A stretch of DNA of 64,000 bases from Pseudomonas sp. PSKL.D1 (GCF_028898945.1 NZ_CP118607.1:4636001-4700000); one strand, 5' to 3'. Counted from the stretch's first letter, positions 47,077-55,619 are shown. Notes: a model not told the origin generated them from the sequence alone. Numbers and translations are program-made.

Positions 47077-48710
47077 GAGGCCACCTGCCGGGGGTGCCAG
47101 CCCGGGTGGCCTTGCACGTAGCGCACCTCGGGCAATTGCAATTGCGCCAGTTGCCAGCCCGTTGGCTGACGCCCAAGCCAGGCCTCGACCCGCTGCCACA
47201 ACGGCTCACCGGCCTGGGCCTCGAACTGCAAACCAAAGGTGCGGCACAGGCCCTGCACTTCGTTGAGGCCGGTGATGCGCTTGCCTTGCGGGCTGTAGCT
47301 GACCCGCCAGGGCTGGCCTTGCCAGCGCGGCAGGTCCTGGCTGTTGTCGAGCAGCAACGGGTCACCGAACAGTTGCTCGGCAGCGTTTTCCAGTACCTGC
47401 TCGACCTGCCGGGCCGGGGCTTCAACCACGGGGGCCGGGTAGCCGCCGGTGAGGGCGATCAGGTGTTCGCGGGTGATCGGCTCGCCGGCGGCCAACGGGT
47501 AGTCGTAGCGCAGGCCCGGCAACAACACCGGCATGCTGCTGTCATCGGCCAAGGCCTGATGCAGCAAGCGGTCCCAACTGCCGCCAAGGGTGTCGCGGCG
47601 CCAGAGTGCATGCGGGGCGCGGGCAAGGGGTTGATCGAGCCACGCCGCGTGGCCGGCCCGCTGCTGGCGCAGTTCGGCCTGCAGTTGGCTGGCCCGTTGC
47701 CGCGCGATGGGTGAAAGTTGTTGTTCGAATGCCGGATAAAAGCGCCCCTCGAACTGCCATTGCCCGGCCACCTGCTGGCAACGCAGGCGGAACGCGCCAC
47801 TGCCCCGGCAGCCGGCAAACAGCACCGGCACGCGGCGGCCACTGGCCTGGGTGGCTTCAACGGGCGCGGGCCACAGGTCCTGGCCGCGGGCACACAGCAC
47901 CACGTCGATTTCCGGCACCCGCTCGGCCAGCCACAGGCCTGGGCCAGTGCCGACGTCGGCAAGCGCCACCACCAGGTCCGCCTTGCGGCGCGCTTGCTCG
48001 AAGGTAGGCAACAAGGATTGGTACCACTGTTTGAGCGACGCTTTCTGGTCTTGAGCATAGGGGTCGGTAATGCCGATCACGGCGATGCGAGCGCCTCCCC
48101 GTTCAAAGTACTGAACGGCTTCCAGGCCCAACGCGTTGCGCTGCGCTTCATCAAGCCCGGCACCCAGTGACGCGGCAGAGGCCTGGCGGTAAAGCGCCTG
48201 GCTGCGTTGCGGCCAGAGCACGCGCTCGTCGCTGCTCACCCGCACTTCGCTGCCCAGCATGCGGCTGCCTTGCACGCCACTTTCGCCCTGGGTCAGGTAG
48301 GCTAGGCCACTGCCGTTCCAGCCTTGGCCGTTTTCAAGGGTCAGGCTGTTGCCAGCCCCGGCTTCACCGCGCAGTTGCTCCAGCAGTGCGGCCAGCACCG
48401 CATAGCCGCCCAACCTCGAACCGCCTTGGCTCGCGTCGAGCAAGGGGGCGAGTTGCGGGTGGGCGAGGCCGGCGCTGCTACCTGTCATCCAGGGGGCGCG
48501 GCCCAAGTGGCTGACCGGGCCAAGGCGCGTGGCGGGCACCACAGGCAAGCCGGGTTGGCGCGCATCAAGGGTATCGGCCACATAAAGCAAGTCGAGGCTG
48601 GCACTACCACTGCTCTGCCCCGGCATTGCAGAACAGGCGCCGAGCAGCGGTACCAGCGCACCGATACCCATCCAGCTGATTACTTCGCGCCTGTGCACAC
48701 TACTTGCCAT
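47073..48710 (-). CDS. SoxB/5'-nucleotidase-like lipoprotein, probably catalytically degenerate
   Basis: 545 residues. It starts with R7-R8 (VHRREVISWMGIGALVPLLG) and a lipobox LLGAC at C26: a Tat-type lipoprotein signal. The fold resembles SoxB-type metallophosphoesterases (GGYAVLAALLEQLR; NGQGWNGSGLAYLTQG; ERVPEIDVVLCARGQD). The metal ligands look replaced: DxH reads DTL (46-48), GGDTW reads NGQGW (about 127-131), GHWEF reads SSDER, and GHTHD reads ARGQD. First gene of the T2SS operon, behind a PHO-box array. Possible roles: non-catalytic substrate, binding protein or secretion adaptor. P. putida homologues may have been described as secreted phosphatases; I cannot verify this. Confidence 0.7.
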   Translation of the reverse strand: MASSVHRREVISWMGIGALVPLLGACSAMPGQSSGSASLDLLYVADTLDARQPGLPVVPATRLGPVSHLGRAPWMTGSSAGLAHPQLAPLLDASQGGSRLGGYAVLAALLEQLRGEAGAGNSLTLENGQGWNGSGLAYLTQGESGVQGSRMLGSEVRVSSDERVLWPQRSQALYRQASAASLGAGLDEAQRNALGLEAVQYFERGGARIAVIGITDPYAQDQKASLKQWYQSLLPTFEQARRKADLVVALADVGTGPGLWLAERVPEIDVVLCARGQDLWPAPVEATQASGRRVPVLFAGCRGSGAFRLRCQQVAGQWQFEGRFYPAFEQQLSPIARQRASQLQAELRQQRAGHAAWLDQPLARAPHALWRRDTLGGSWDRLLHQALADDSSMPVLLPGLRYDYPLAAGEPITREHLIALTGGYPAPVVEAPARQVEQVLENAAEQLFGDPLLLDNSQDLPRWQGQPWRVSYSPQGKRITGLNEVQGLCRTFGLQFEAQAGEPLWQRVEAWLGRQPTGWQLAQLQLPEVRYVQGHPGWHPRQVAS

Positions 48711-48766
48711 GGGCCCCGCCGTCCTTTTTCCGTGTAAGTCAGGGCCCCGGATGTTGCGGCGTTCGC

Positions 48767-48795
48767 ATGACAGTTTGATGGCAGAAATCCGACAG
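48767..48795 (-). promoter_or_regulatory. PHO-box array, three 7-mers
   Basis: On the minus strand: CTGTCGG, four bases, CTGCCAT, four bases, CTGTCAT. The PhoB consensus is CTGTCAT repeated at 11-base intervals. The best unit is nearest the operon that starts at 48710. The same region is the divergent promoter of the PhoX-type gene at 48936, so PhoB could act on both. Confidence 0.8.
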
Positions 48796-48935
48796 CCATT
48801 CCAAATCGGTCTGTCGCGCTCAGACGTAAGAACTTACAGTTTTAAAAGCCCGTTCATATTTCTGCCAAGGAATCATCATACTTGCGCTCTAAAGTCGCGG
48901 TTTCTTTCAACTCAGCCCACATAAGGACAACCCTG

Positions 48936-51014
48936 ATGAGTCGAGAAACCGGCGACAACCTGGACCGGAACCACAGCGGCAACCTGCCGATGGCCACTGT
49001 CATGGACGCCTACCTGAGCCGCCGCAGCGTGATGCGCGGCAGCCTGGGCGCCGCCATCGCCATGATTGCCGGTACCGGCCTGACCGGCTGCTTCGACAGC
49101 AGTGGCGGTTCCGACGATGATCCGGTAACCGAGCCGCCAGTGACCGAGCCACCGGCGCCTGACCCGGAGCCGGAACCGAAAATGGCCCTGGGATTCCAAT
49201 CCATCCCTGGCTCACTCACTGACGCCTGCGTGGTCGCTGCAGGCTACAGCGCCTTCGTGCTGGCGCCATGGGGCACGCCGATCAACAGCAACGGCAACCC
49301 ATGGAAGTCGGACGGCAGCAACACCTCGACCGACCAGGCCAACGCCATGGGCATGCACCACGATGGCATGCACTTCTTCCCCATCAACGGCAGCTCTGAA
49401 GACGGCCTGCTGGCGATCAACTTCGAATACATCGACGCCGCCGCCCTGCACCCTGCGGGCCCGACCACCGATGCCAGCGGCAACCGCCCGGCCGAAGAGG
49501 CCCGTAAGGAAATCAACGCCCACGGTGCCGGTGTGGTGCGCCTGCAAAAGGTCAGCGGCCGCTGGCAGGTCATCGACAACGACCCGCTCAACCGCCGCTT
49601 CACCACCGCGTCGCGCATGGAAATCACCGGCCCGCTGCGTGGCACCGACCACGTCAAGACCAAGTACTCCACCGCCGGCACCCACTGCCGTGGCACCAAC
49701 AACAACTGCGGTAATGGCTACACCCCATGGGGCACGTACCTCACCTGTGAAGAGAACTGGCCAGGCATCTTCGTCAACAAAGGCACCCGCCCGGAAGACC
49801 AGCGCCGCATCGGCGTGGGCACCTCCACCGGCCAGTACAAGTGGGAAACCGCTGCCGGTGACAGCACCGAAGTAAACGACGAGTTCGCCCGTTTCGACGT
49901 GACCGTCACCGGCGCCAGCGCCACCGACGACTACCGCAACGAAGCCAGCACCTACGGCTACATCGTCGAAATCGACCCGTACAACAGCAGCACGTTGGCC
50001 ACCAAGCGCACCGCCCTCGGCCGCTTCCGCCACGAAGGTTGCTGCCCGGGCCTGCCCGTGGCTGGCAAGCCGCTGGTGTGGTACATGGGCGACGACTCCA
50101 ACAACGAGTACCTGTACAAGTTCGTGTCCACCGCCGTGTGGGATGCCGCCGACGCCACCCCAGCCGACCGCCTGGCCACCGGCGCCAAGTACATGGACTC
50201 GGGCAAGCTCTACGTGGCGCGCTTCAACGCCGACGGTACGGGTGTGTGGCTGCTGCTGGACGTTGCCACTGCCACCAAGGACGGCAGCACCCTGGGCGCG
50301 CTGTACACCGACCTGCCGGGTATCATCCTCAACACCCGTGGCGCAGGCGATGCGCTGGGCGCAACGCCGATGGACCGCCCGGAGTGGACTGCCGTCAACC
50401 CGCTCAATGGCGACGTGTACCTGACCCTGACCAACAACAGTGCCCGCACCCCTGAAAAGGTCGATGCAGCCAACCCGCGTGGCCCGAACCGCCACGGCCA
50501 CATCATCCGCTGGCACGACAGCGACGATCACCTGAGCTTCACTTGGGACATCTTCGTGTTCGGCGCCAACGCCGCTGGCACCTCCGACATCAACCGCTCT
50601 GGTCTGACCGAACTCAACCAGTTCGCCAGCCCTGACGGCATGAGCTTCGATAGCCGTGGCGTGCTGTGGTTCGAGACCGACAACGGCGAGAGCACCGTGA
50701 CCGACTACACCAACGACCAGTTGCTGGCGGTGATCCCGACCGACCTGGTGGATGCCAACGGCAAACAGGTGCCGGTCAATGCCGAGAACCAGGTGGACCT
50801 GCGCCGCTTCTTCGTAGGGCCCAATGGCTGCGAGGTGACCGGCATTGCCTTCACCCCCGACAACAAGACATTGTTCGTGAACATTCAGCACCCGGACAAC
50901 TGGCCGTATACCGACAAGGCGACCGACGCGACGCCGGCAGGTGGCACCGTGCGGCCGCGGGCTTCGACGGTAGTGATTACACGGGACGATGGCGGCGAGA
51001 TCGGGACCGCCTGA
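48936..51014 (+). CDS. PhoX-type (DUF839) phosphatase, Tat lipoprotein
   Basis: 692 residues from the ATG at 48936 (AAGGA upstream). Twin-arginine signal with R29-R30 (LSRRSVMRGSLG) and a lipobox GLTGC at C52, then a Pro/Asp/Glu linker to about 82. The PhoX core has TPWGTYLTCEENWPG with C271 (the equivalent cysteine bridges two irons in PhoX), RFRHEG (363-368) and YMGDDSNNEYLYKFVS (from 383). It should release phosphate from monoesters using Fe3+ and Ca2+. Placed between a PHO-box array and tatABC; probably a Tat then T2SS client. Confidence 0.88.
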   Translation: MSRETGDNLDRNHSGNLPMATVMDAYLSRRSVMRGSLGAAIAMIAGTGLTGCFDSSGGSDDDPVTEPPVTEPPAPDPEPEPKMALGFQSIPGSLTDACVVAAGYSAFVLAPWGTPINSNGNPWKSDGSNTSTDQANAMGMHHDGMHFFPINGSSEDGLLAINFEYIDAAALHPAGPTTDASGNRPAEEARKEINAHGAGVVRLQKVSGRWQVIDNDPLNRRFTTASRMEITGPLRGTDHVKTKYSTAGTHCRGTNNNCGNGYTPWGTYLTCEENWPGIFVNKGTRPEDQRRIGVGTSTGQYKWETAAGDSTEVNDEFARFDVTVTGASATDDYRNEASTYGYIVEIDPYNSSTLATKRTALGRFRHEGCCPGLPVAGKPLVWYMGDDSNNEYLYKFVSTAVWDAADATPADRLATGAKYMDSGKLYVARFNADGTGVWLLLDVATATKDGSTLGALYTDLPGIILNTRGAGDALGATPMDRPEWTAVNPLNGDVYLTLTNNSARTPEKVDAANPRGPNRHGHIIRWHDSDDHLSFTWDIFVFGANAAGTSDINRSGLTELNQFASPDGMSFDSRGVLWFETDNGESTVTDYTNDQLLAVIPTDLVDANGKQVPVNAENQVDLRRFFVGPNGCEVTGIAFTPDNKTLFVNIQHPDNWPYTDKATDATPAGGTVRPRASTVVITRDDGGEIGTA

Positions 51015-51019
51015 TGCAG

Positions 51020-51067
51020 GGCCGGCCTCTTCGCGGCGATTCAACGTGTGCCGCGAAGAGGCCGGCC
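51020..51067. terminator. Perfect 18-bp hairpin between convergent genes
   Basis: Arms 51020-51037 and 51050-51067 (GGCCGGCCTCTTCGCGGC and its exact complement) around a 12-base loop. It fills the 57-base gap between the phosphatase and gspK stops and has no T run. It should block read-through in both directions; it could also be a REP variant. Confidence 0.7.
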
Positions 51068-51071
51068 AGCC

Positions 51072-52037
51072 CTACCAGGCCATTGGCGCTCGGCTGCGTA
51101 CACGAACCTGCTGTGCCGGCACCCGCGCATGCCATTGCACCACCCCCAGCGCTTCCACCTGAAACTCGCTACGCATCTTCCTCCCCTGCTCCTCGAACGA
51201 AAGTTGCAGCAGAAAATACCCACTGTTGAGCAGCAACCCTTCGCTCAACCGCTCGAAGGTTTCGTCATCAATCGCCCCCAATGCCTGGCGCAAAGCGCCA
51301 GCGTCCACATACCCTGAGGCAGGCCTGCCGGTCACGATCCGGGTCAGAAGCGACCGGGGATAACGCCCTTCATACAACGCCTCCAACAGCGGCACGTGTT
51401 CCAGCCCCAGTGCATTGGCATTCAAACGCCAGCCGGTGGTTTGCGGCAGTGCACAAAGCATGGGGTACTGACGCTGACGGGAAGCGTCCGGCGCCAGCAA
51501 CAGGTTCAGCTCGCTGGTATCGACCATCGCCTGGTTGGCAGCCAGCCGCGCAGGCTGCTGGCGCAGATACTGGGCACTCTCAGCGCCTTGCAGGCGCGCA
51601 TCGCTGTCGTTGTCGAGCCAATCGGCCAACCCATCGACCAGGCGCTCGGCGGCCATGTCATCGCCCAGCAACATTCGCAGTTGGCGCTCGGCACGATCAG
51701 CGTCCGCCCCAAGCAGTGCATTGACGTTGAAGCACGTATGCAGGTCAACCACACGCAACTGGGCCTGCCCGGCACCAAAATCGTAGGCCAACGGCTGCCC
51801 GCGCAAGGCCTGCCAGAACAGCGGGCTCAGGCGCCATGCCGGGTCACGCAGTGCCTGTTCGGCATAAGCCAGCCCCGCCTGCTCCATGGCCCGCACCTGC
51901 ACCCGCTGGCGTAACAGCTGCACTTCATCGACCTGCTGCCGCCCGTCCTCCACCAGCCAGGCCATGCCTGCTGCCAGCATCGCCAATACCACCATCACCA
52001 TCAGCAGTGCTGCGCCCTGCTGCCGTTTGCGCGCCAT
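51072..52037 (-). CDS. gspK: Minor pseudopilin GspK, displaced
   Basis: 321 residues from the ATG at 52037 (AAGGAG 7 bases before). Prepilin-like leader ARKRQQG, then AALLMVMVVLAMLAAGMAWL without a +5 glutamate, as in GspK. The T2SSK domain shows VDLHTCFNVNALLG and LVDGLADWLDNDSDARLQGA. It caps the pseudopilus tip with GspI and GspJ. It is missing from the main operon (J is followed by L) and lies 12 kb away between the phosphatase and tatABC. The same divergent region carries a PHO-box array. Confidence 0.92.
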   Translation of the reverse strand: MARKRQQGAALLMVMVVLAMLAAGMAWLVEDGRQQVDEVQLLRQRVQVRAMEQAGLAYAEQALRDPAWRLSPLFWQALRGQPLAYDFGAGQAQLRVVDLHTCFNVNALLGADADRAERQLRMLLGDDMAAERLVDGLADWLDNDSDARLQGAESAQYLRQQPARLAANQAMVDTSELNLLLAPDASRQRQYPMLCALPQTTGWRLNANALGLEHVPLLEALYEGRYPRSLLTRIVTGRPASGYVDAGALRQALGAIDDETFERLSEGLLLNSGYFLLQLSFEEQGRKMRSEFQVEALGVVQWHARVPAQQVRVRSRAPMAW

Positions 52038-52097
52038 CCGCCACTCCTTATGCCAATGAGGGCGCCAGTCAACACGGGGGTTGTTGCAGCGAGATGG

Positions 52098-52126
52098 CAA
52101 TCACATTGCAGTCATGTTCGCGTCAT
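52098..52126 (+). promoter_or_regulatory. Second PHO-box array, upstream of tatABC
   Basis: On the plus strand: CAATCAC, four bases, CAGTCAT, four bases, GCGTCAT. Units two and three keep the TCAT end of CTGTCAT; unit one is weak. It points towards tatA (start 52180) and lies 61 bases from the divergent gspK start. Confidence 0.6.
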
Positions 52127-52179
52127 CTGCTCGGGGCAGGATTAGCCTTTCTTTTCATGGCCTTACAGGAGTAGTCGAA

Positions 52180-52398
52180 ATGGGTGGCATCGGTATCTGG
52201 CAATTGGTGATTGTTTTACTGATCGTGTTCTTGTTGTTCGGCACCAAACGGCTCAAAGGGCTGGGCAGCGATGTGGGCGAGGCAATCCAGGGCTTTCGTA
52301 AATCCATGGGCGGTGACGCCGACGCTCAGGTGCAGCAGCAACAACCACCGCTGACGCCCCAGGCCACCGTTCAACAGCAAACGGACCGGCAAGCCTGA
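52180..52398 (+). CDS. tatA: Twin-arginine translocase TatA
   Basis: 72 residues from the ATG at 52180 (AGGAG upstream); the frame is open further back but without a membrane helix at its start. [20 protein letters not shown], then [20 protein letters not shown], is the TatA pattern: membrane helix, hinge and amphipathic helix. A polar Gln tail follows. It forms the pore for folded proteins. An accessory set, since pseudomonads normally have another tatABC elsewhere. Confidence 0.95.
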   Translation: MGGIGIWQLVIVLLIVFLLFGTKRLKGLGSDVGEAIQGFRKSMGGDADAQVQQQQPPLTPQATVQQQTDRQA

Positions 52399-52688
52399 TG
52401 TTCGAGGTGGGCTTCACCGAGCTTCTGCTGGTGGGCATCGTCGCGCTGCTGGTGCTGGGGCCTGAACGGCTGCCGGTGGCGGCGCGCACCTTGGGCCGTG
52501 GGTTGGGCCAGGCGCGCCGGGCCATGCAAGGCCTGCGAGCACAAATGGAGCGCGAGATTGAATTGCCGCAGTTCGACAGCGCGCCGCTGCAACGCCTTGA
52601 GCAGGAAATACGCCAGGGCGTGAGCCTTAACCCAGCGCCTATGGCAGATGCAAACCCCGTCAACGTACCCCGTGAGAATACCCCATGA
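52398..52688 (+). CDS. tatB: Twin-arginine translocase TatB
   Basis: 96 residues; [20 protein letters not shown] then GPERLPVAARTLGRGLGQAR, with the TatB-type glutamate near the start of the membrane helix. It is shorter than E. coli TatB (171). It hands RR-signals from TatC to TatA. ATG overlaps the tatA TGA by one base. Confidence 0.93.
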   Translation: MFEVGFTELLLVGIVALLVLGPERLPVAARTLGRGLGQARRAMQGLRAQMEREIELPQFDSAPLQRLEQEIRQGVSLNPAPMADANPVNVPRENTP

Positions 52689-53428
52689 GCATTGCCGTGG
52701 ATGGCGCAGCGCGCATGCCGTTGACCGAACACCTGCGCGATTTGCGCAAACGCTTGATGCGCTGCCTGCTGCTGCTCGCGCTGGTGTTCGCCGGCCTGTT
52801 CCCGTTCGCCCAGCAATTGTACACGCTGATTTCCGAACCCCTGCGCCGCTTCCTGCCGGAAGGCGCAAGCATGATCGCCACCAGCGTCACCTCGCCGTTT
52901 CTCACACCGTTCAAACTGACGGCGATGTGCGCGCTGTTCGTGGCCATGCCACTGCTGCTGCATCAGGCCTGGGGCTTCCTGGCGCCGGGGTTGTACCGCC
53001 GTGAACGGCGCATTGCCTTGCCGCTGCTGTTGTCGAGCATCGTGCTGTTCTATGCCGGTATGGCCTTTGCGTTTTACCTGGTGTTCCCGATGATGTTCGG
53101 CTTTTTCGCCAGCGTCACGCCAGAGGGGGTGGCAATGATGACCGACATCAGCCAGTACCTGGATTTCATCATGGCGCTGTTCCTGGCCTTTGGGCTGGCC
53201 TTCGAAATTCCGGTGGCAACCTTCATCGTGGTCTGGGTGGGCTTGGCGGATGTGGCGACGTTAAGGCGCAGCAGGCCCTACGTGATCGTCGGCTGCTTCG
53301 TCGTGGGGATGATTCTTACACCGCCGGATGTGTTTTCACAGACCATGTTGGCGGTGCCGATGTGGCTGCTGTTTGAAGTAGGGCTGTTGGCCTGTACGGG
53401 CTTGAACACTTCTGCCGCCAAACCCTGA
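52685..53428 (+). CDS. tatC: Twin-arginine translocase TatC
   Basis: 247 residues with six membrane helices. MPLTEHLRDLRKRLMRC is the conserved start of TatC, and FALYLVFP/FGLAFEIPVATF-type segments follow (ALFLAFGLAFEIPVATFIVV). It recognises the twin-arginine signal. ATGA overlap with tatB. The likely clients lie next door: the PhoX-type protein and the SoxB-like lipoprotein both carry RR signals. Confidence 0.96.
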   Translation: MSIAVDGAARMPLTEHLRDLRKRLMRCLLLLALVFAGLFPFAQQLYTLISEPLRRFLPEGASMIATSVTSPFLTPFKLTAMCALFVAMPLLLHQAWGFLAPGLYRRERRIALPLLLSSIVLFYAGMAFAFYLVFPMMFGFFASVTPEGVAMMTDISQYLDFIMALFLAFGLAFEIPVATFIVVWVGLADVATLRRSRPYVIVGCFVVGMILTPPDVFSQTMLAVPMWLLFEVGLLACTGLNTSAAKP

Positions 53429-53530
53429 ACAACGCCCGGCAGTACGCCCCGAGAGGGATGCATTGCCCGCTCCTTCGCGCCGGGACGCACTTGCATGCTG
53501 AGGGCTTCGTCGATATGAGGAGCCCTCTAC

Positions 53531-55543
53531 ATGACCGCCTGGCCACCCACGCTAACCTCAGCTTTTGCCCTGAATCGTCTGACAGAACTTGCCATGCGTT
53601 TACCCGCAGAGTCATTCAGGCGTACCCTTACGCCAGTGTTTGGCAGCGACTTGCCGGCTCGACACTACAACCGTCTTCACACAGACCTGTGCAACGGCGA
53701 GCTTTTGAACCCCGCTTGCTACCTCACTGCCAAAGGCGACGCCCTGGCCAGCTATGACAATGCAACCCGCACAATCTACCTCCACCCCGACGTGATCACG
53801 CGTGCTCTTGAACAACCCGATGCTGCGAATGAGCTGCTGACTATCCTGCTGCACGAGTTCGGCCACCATGTCGATAACATGCTACGACAACCCTTCGCCA
53901 CAAGCCTGCCCTCTGGGGAAGCTCAAGTGGCGCAGGACGCTGCGCTGGAAGAAGGCGCCCGCTTCGCCCACCTGATGGGCTCGATTGCCATCGCCAACAC
54001 CGAGACCCAGCCAGTTGCACGTTACTTCGACAGCTCCCGTGATGTGATCTTCAGGGTCGATGGCTTACAAGCGCGGGATTACATCTGGCAAAGCCAGGAC
54101 CATGACGCACAACACGCCTGCACCAACAACGGTACGCGTGAAGGGTTTTCTGCAGGCAGCGGCAATGAAGACTATCCGGAGCATTCCTGGGGGCACGGTT
54201 CTATCGAAGAAGACCTCAAGCTCTCGGGCTTCAACGAACAGCAGCGCAAGGCGATCTATTTCGGCAACTGGTTACGCGACTATTCACAGCTGATTGACCC
54301 CAAGCTGGTGCGGGCGCCTGATGCGCCGAAAGACTTCCCTGCCAAACTTTCGCGAGAGGTGCTGACACAACTGGTCGACCTGCTGGCGCTCAAAGCGTTT
54401 CCCAGCCTGCAAAGCACCCCGGAAGAACGCGCCCACTACACAGTCACACCGCAGATGCTTGGGGTCTATCGCCCCAGCGAACACATTGACAACCCCTACA
54501 CCCCAAGCCCTTCGGCCTGCGACCCACGTACCATCGATGAGGATTTCGAGGCGCCTGTCGGCCCGGATGACCCGCTGCTGCAGGTCGACCCGGACACCTC
54601 CATGAAGCGCTACATTTTCACCTCGGTCGACTACATGTGCGAACGCCTGCGTGATGCCATGGCTGAGGGCCCGACACCCCGTGGGCTGCGGGAATTCGGT
54701 GCAGCCCTGCATGTGCTGGAGGATTTTTTTGCCCACTCCAACTACGCCGAGCTGAGCCTGCGCAAACTGGGGCACGAGCAGGTGCTGCCATGGACCGGCA
54801 AGGCTGACTGCAAGCACGAGTGGCCTGTAGTTACCGGTATGTTCGCAGGTTGCGATGTGATCGCCAGCCTGGCCGAACCGATGGCAAACATCCTGTTCAA
54901 GAGCTCTGGCAGTTTCGAAAGCGTCACGCCCGGCCAGCGCGCGGACTCGGAGCTTGCCCTGCTGATTCTGCTGCGTGACCACCCCGACCCAAAATGGCAG
55001 GAATACCTGCAAACATCCCTCGAGGTTCGTGACACGCTGGCAGACATTCCAGGCTTTAACGGGCTGCGGCTGATTTCCTGGATCGTCAGCTCCCCCATTC
55101 GCAGTACACAGGGCTTGATGAACATGGGTTACCAAACCCTGATCAACCTGGTCGGCAACACCGTCGATGACTACCAGACTATCTGCATCGATAACCCCAA
55201 TACATCGGGTTCGACCAACCCCACCCACTCCCAACTCGCCAAGGACCATGATGTGCACCCCCTGCATACCCTGGCTTCGCTGATGGCGCGCGTCGCGGTG
55301 CGTAACGTGGGCCTGGCCATGAACAAGTATTGGGAAGGCGGGAGGCTTCTCGACCCGGCCAAGGTTGCGCGCAGTTATTTCACCCACCCCAACGACAGCG
55401 ACTGGCAGGATGAACTGGTTGAAAAATGGGCGAGTGATAACCGCGATGCGGTTGCAAGAACCTACGAAGCCACGTGCTTTAACACGCGCTTCCTGGGCCT
55501 GGACACTAGCGTGTGGGAACGCATGCGCGGGCTATTCAGCTAA
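53531..55543 (+). CDS. HET-C domain protein with an N-terminal HExxH motif
   Basis: 670 residues from the ATG at 53531 (GAGGAG 8 bases upstream), no signal peptide. Residues 108-112 read HEFGH inside LLTILLHEFGHHVDNML, a zinc-protease-like motif, with E140-E141 in EEGARFAHL as a possible third ligand. From about 215 the HET-C part starts (EHSWGHGSIEEDLKLSGFNE, GNWLRDYSQLIDP), with the signature HVLEDFFAHSNYAEL at 395-409. Bacterial HET-C proteins of Pseudomonas are suspected toxins or T6SS-related; the function here is unknown. Monocistronic, lower in G+C than tatC, and placed between two core blocks, so probably acquired. Confidence 0.8.
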   Translation: MTAWPPTLTSAFALNRLTELAMRLPAESFRRTLTPVFGSDLPARHYNRLHTDLCNGELLNPACYLTAKGDALASYDNATRTIYLHPDVITRALEQPDAANELLTILLHEFGHHVDNMLRQPFATSLPSGEAQVAQDAALEEGARFAHLMGSIAIANTETQPVARYFDSSRDVIFRVDGLQARDYIWQSQDHDAQHACTNNGTREGFSAGSGNEDYPEHSWGHGSIEEDLKLSGFNEQQRKAIYFGNWLRDYSQLIDPKLVRAPDAPKDFPAKLSREVLTQLVDLLALKAFPSLQSTPEERAHYTVTPQMLGVYRPSEHIDNPYTPSPSACDPRTIDEDFEAPVGPDDPLLQVDPDTSMKRYIFTSVDYMCERLRDAMAEGPTPRGLREFGAALHVLEDFFAHSNYAELSLRKLGHEQVLPWTGKADCKHEWPVVTGMFAGCDVIASLAEPMANILFKSSGSFESVTPGQRADSELALLILLRDHPDPKWQEYLQTSLEVRDTLADIPGFNGLRLISWIVSSPIRSTQGLMNMGYQTLINLVGNTVDDYQTICIDNPNTSGSTNPTHSQLAKDHDVHPLHTLASLMARVAVRNVGLAMNKYWEGGRLLDPAKVARSYFTHPNDSDWQDELVEKWASDNRDAVARTYEATCFNTRFLGLDTSVWERMRGLFS

Positions 55544-55560
55544 CCGCCTGTAAAAACGAC

Positions 55561-55588
55561 AAGCCCCGGCAGCGGACTGCCGGGGCTT
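55561..55588. terminator. Bidirectional terminator
   Basis: AAGCCCCGGCAG and CTGCCGGGGCTT around a 4-base loop, 17 bases past the HET-C stop and 32 before the convergent YqfO-like gene stop. Confidence 0.85.
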
Positions 55589-55619
55589 GTCGATTCAACG
55601 CGGCGAGGTTTCAGTACAG

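Noticed and set aside
48811..48839. A further PHO box reading towards the PhoX-type gene
   Set aside because: CTGTCGC at 48811 is followed at the 11-base spacing by AGACGTA and CTTACAG, which do not fit the consensus.
49212..51044. A 610-codon open frame opposite the PhoX-type gene
   Set aside because: The plus-strand gene has a signal peptide, a ribosome site and family motifs; the antisense product has none.
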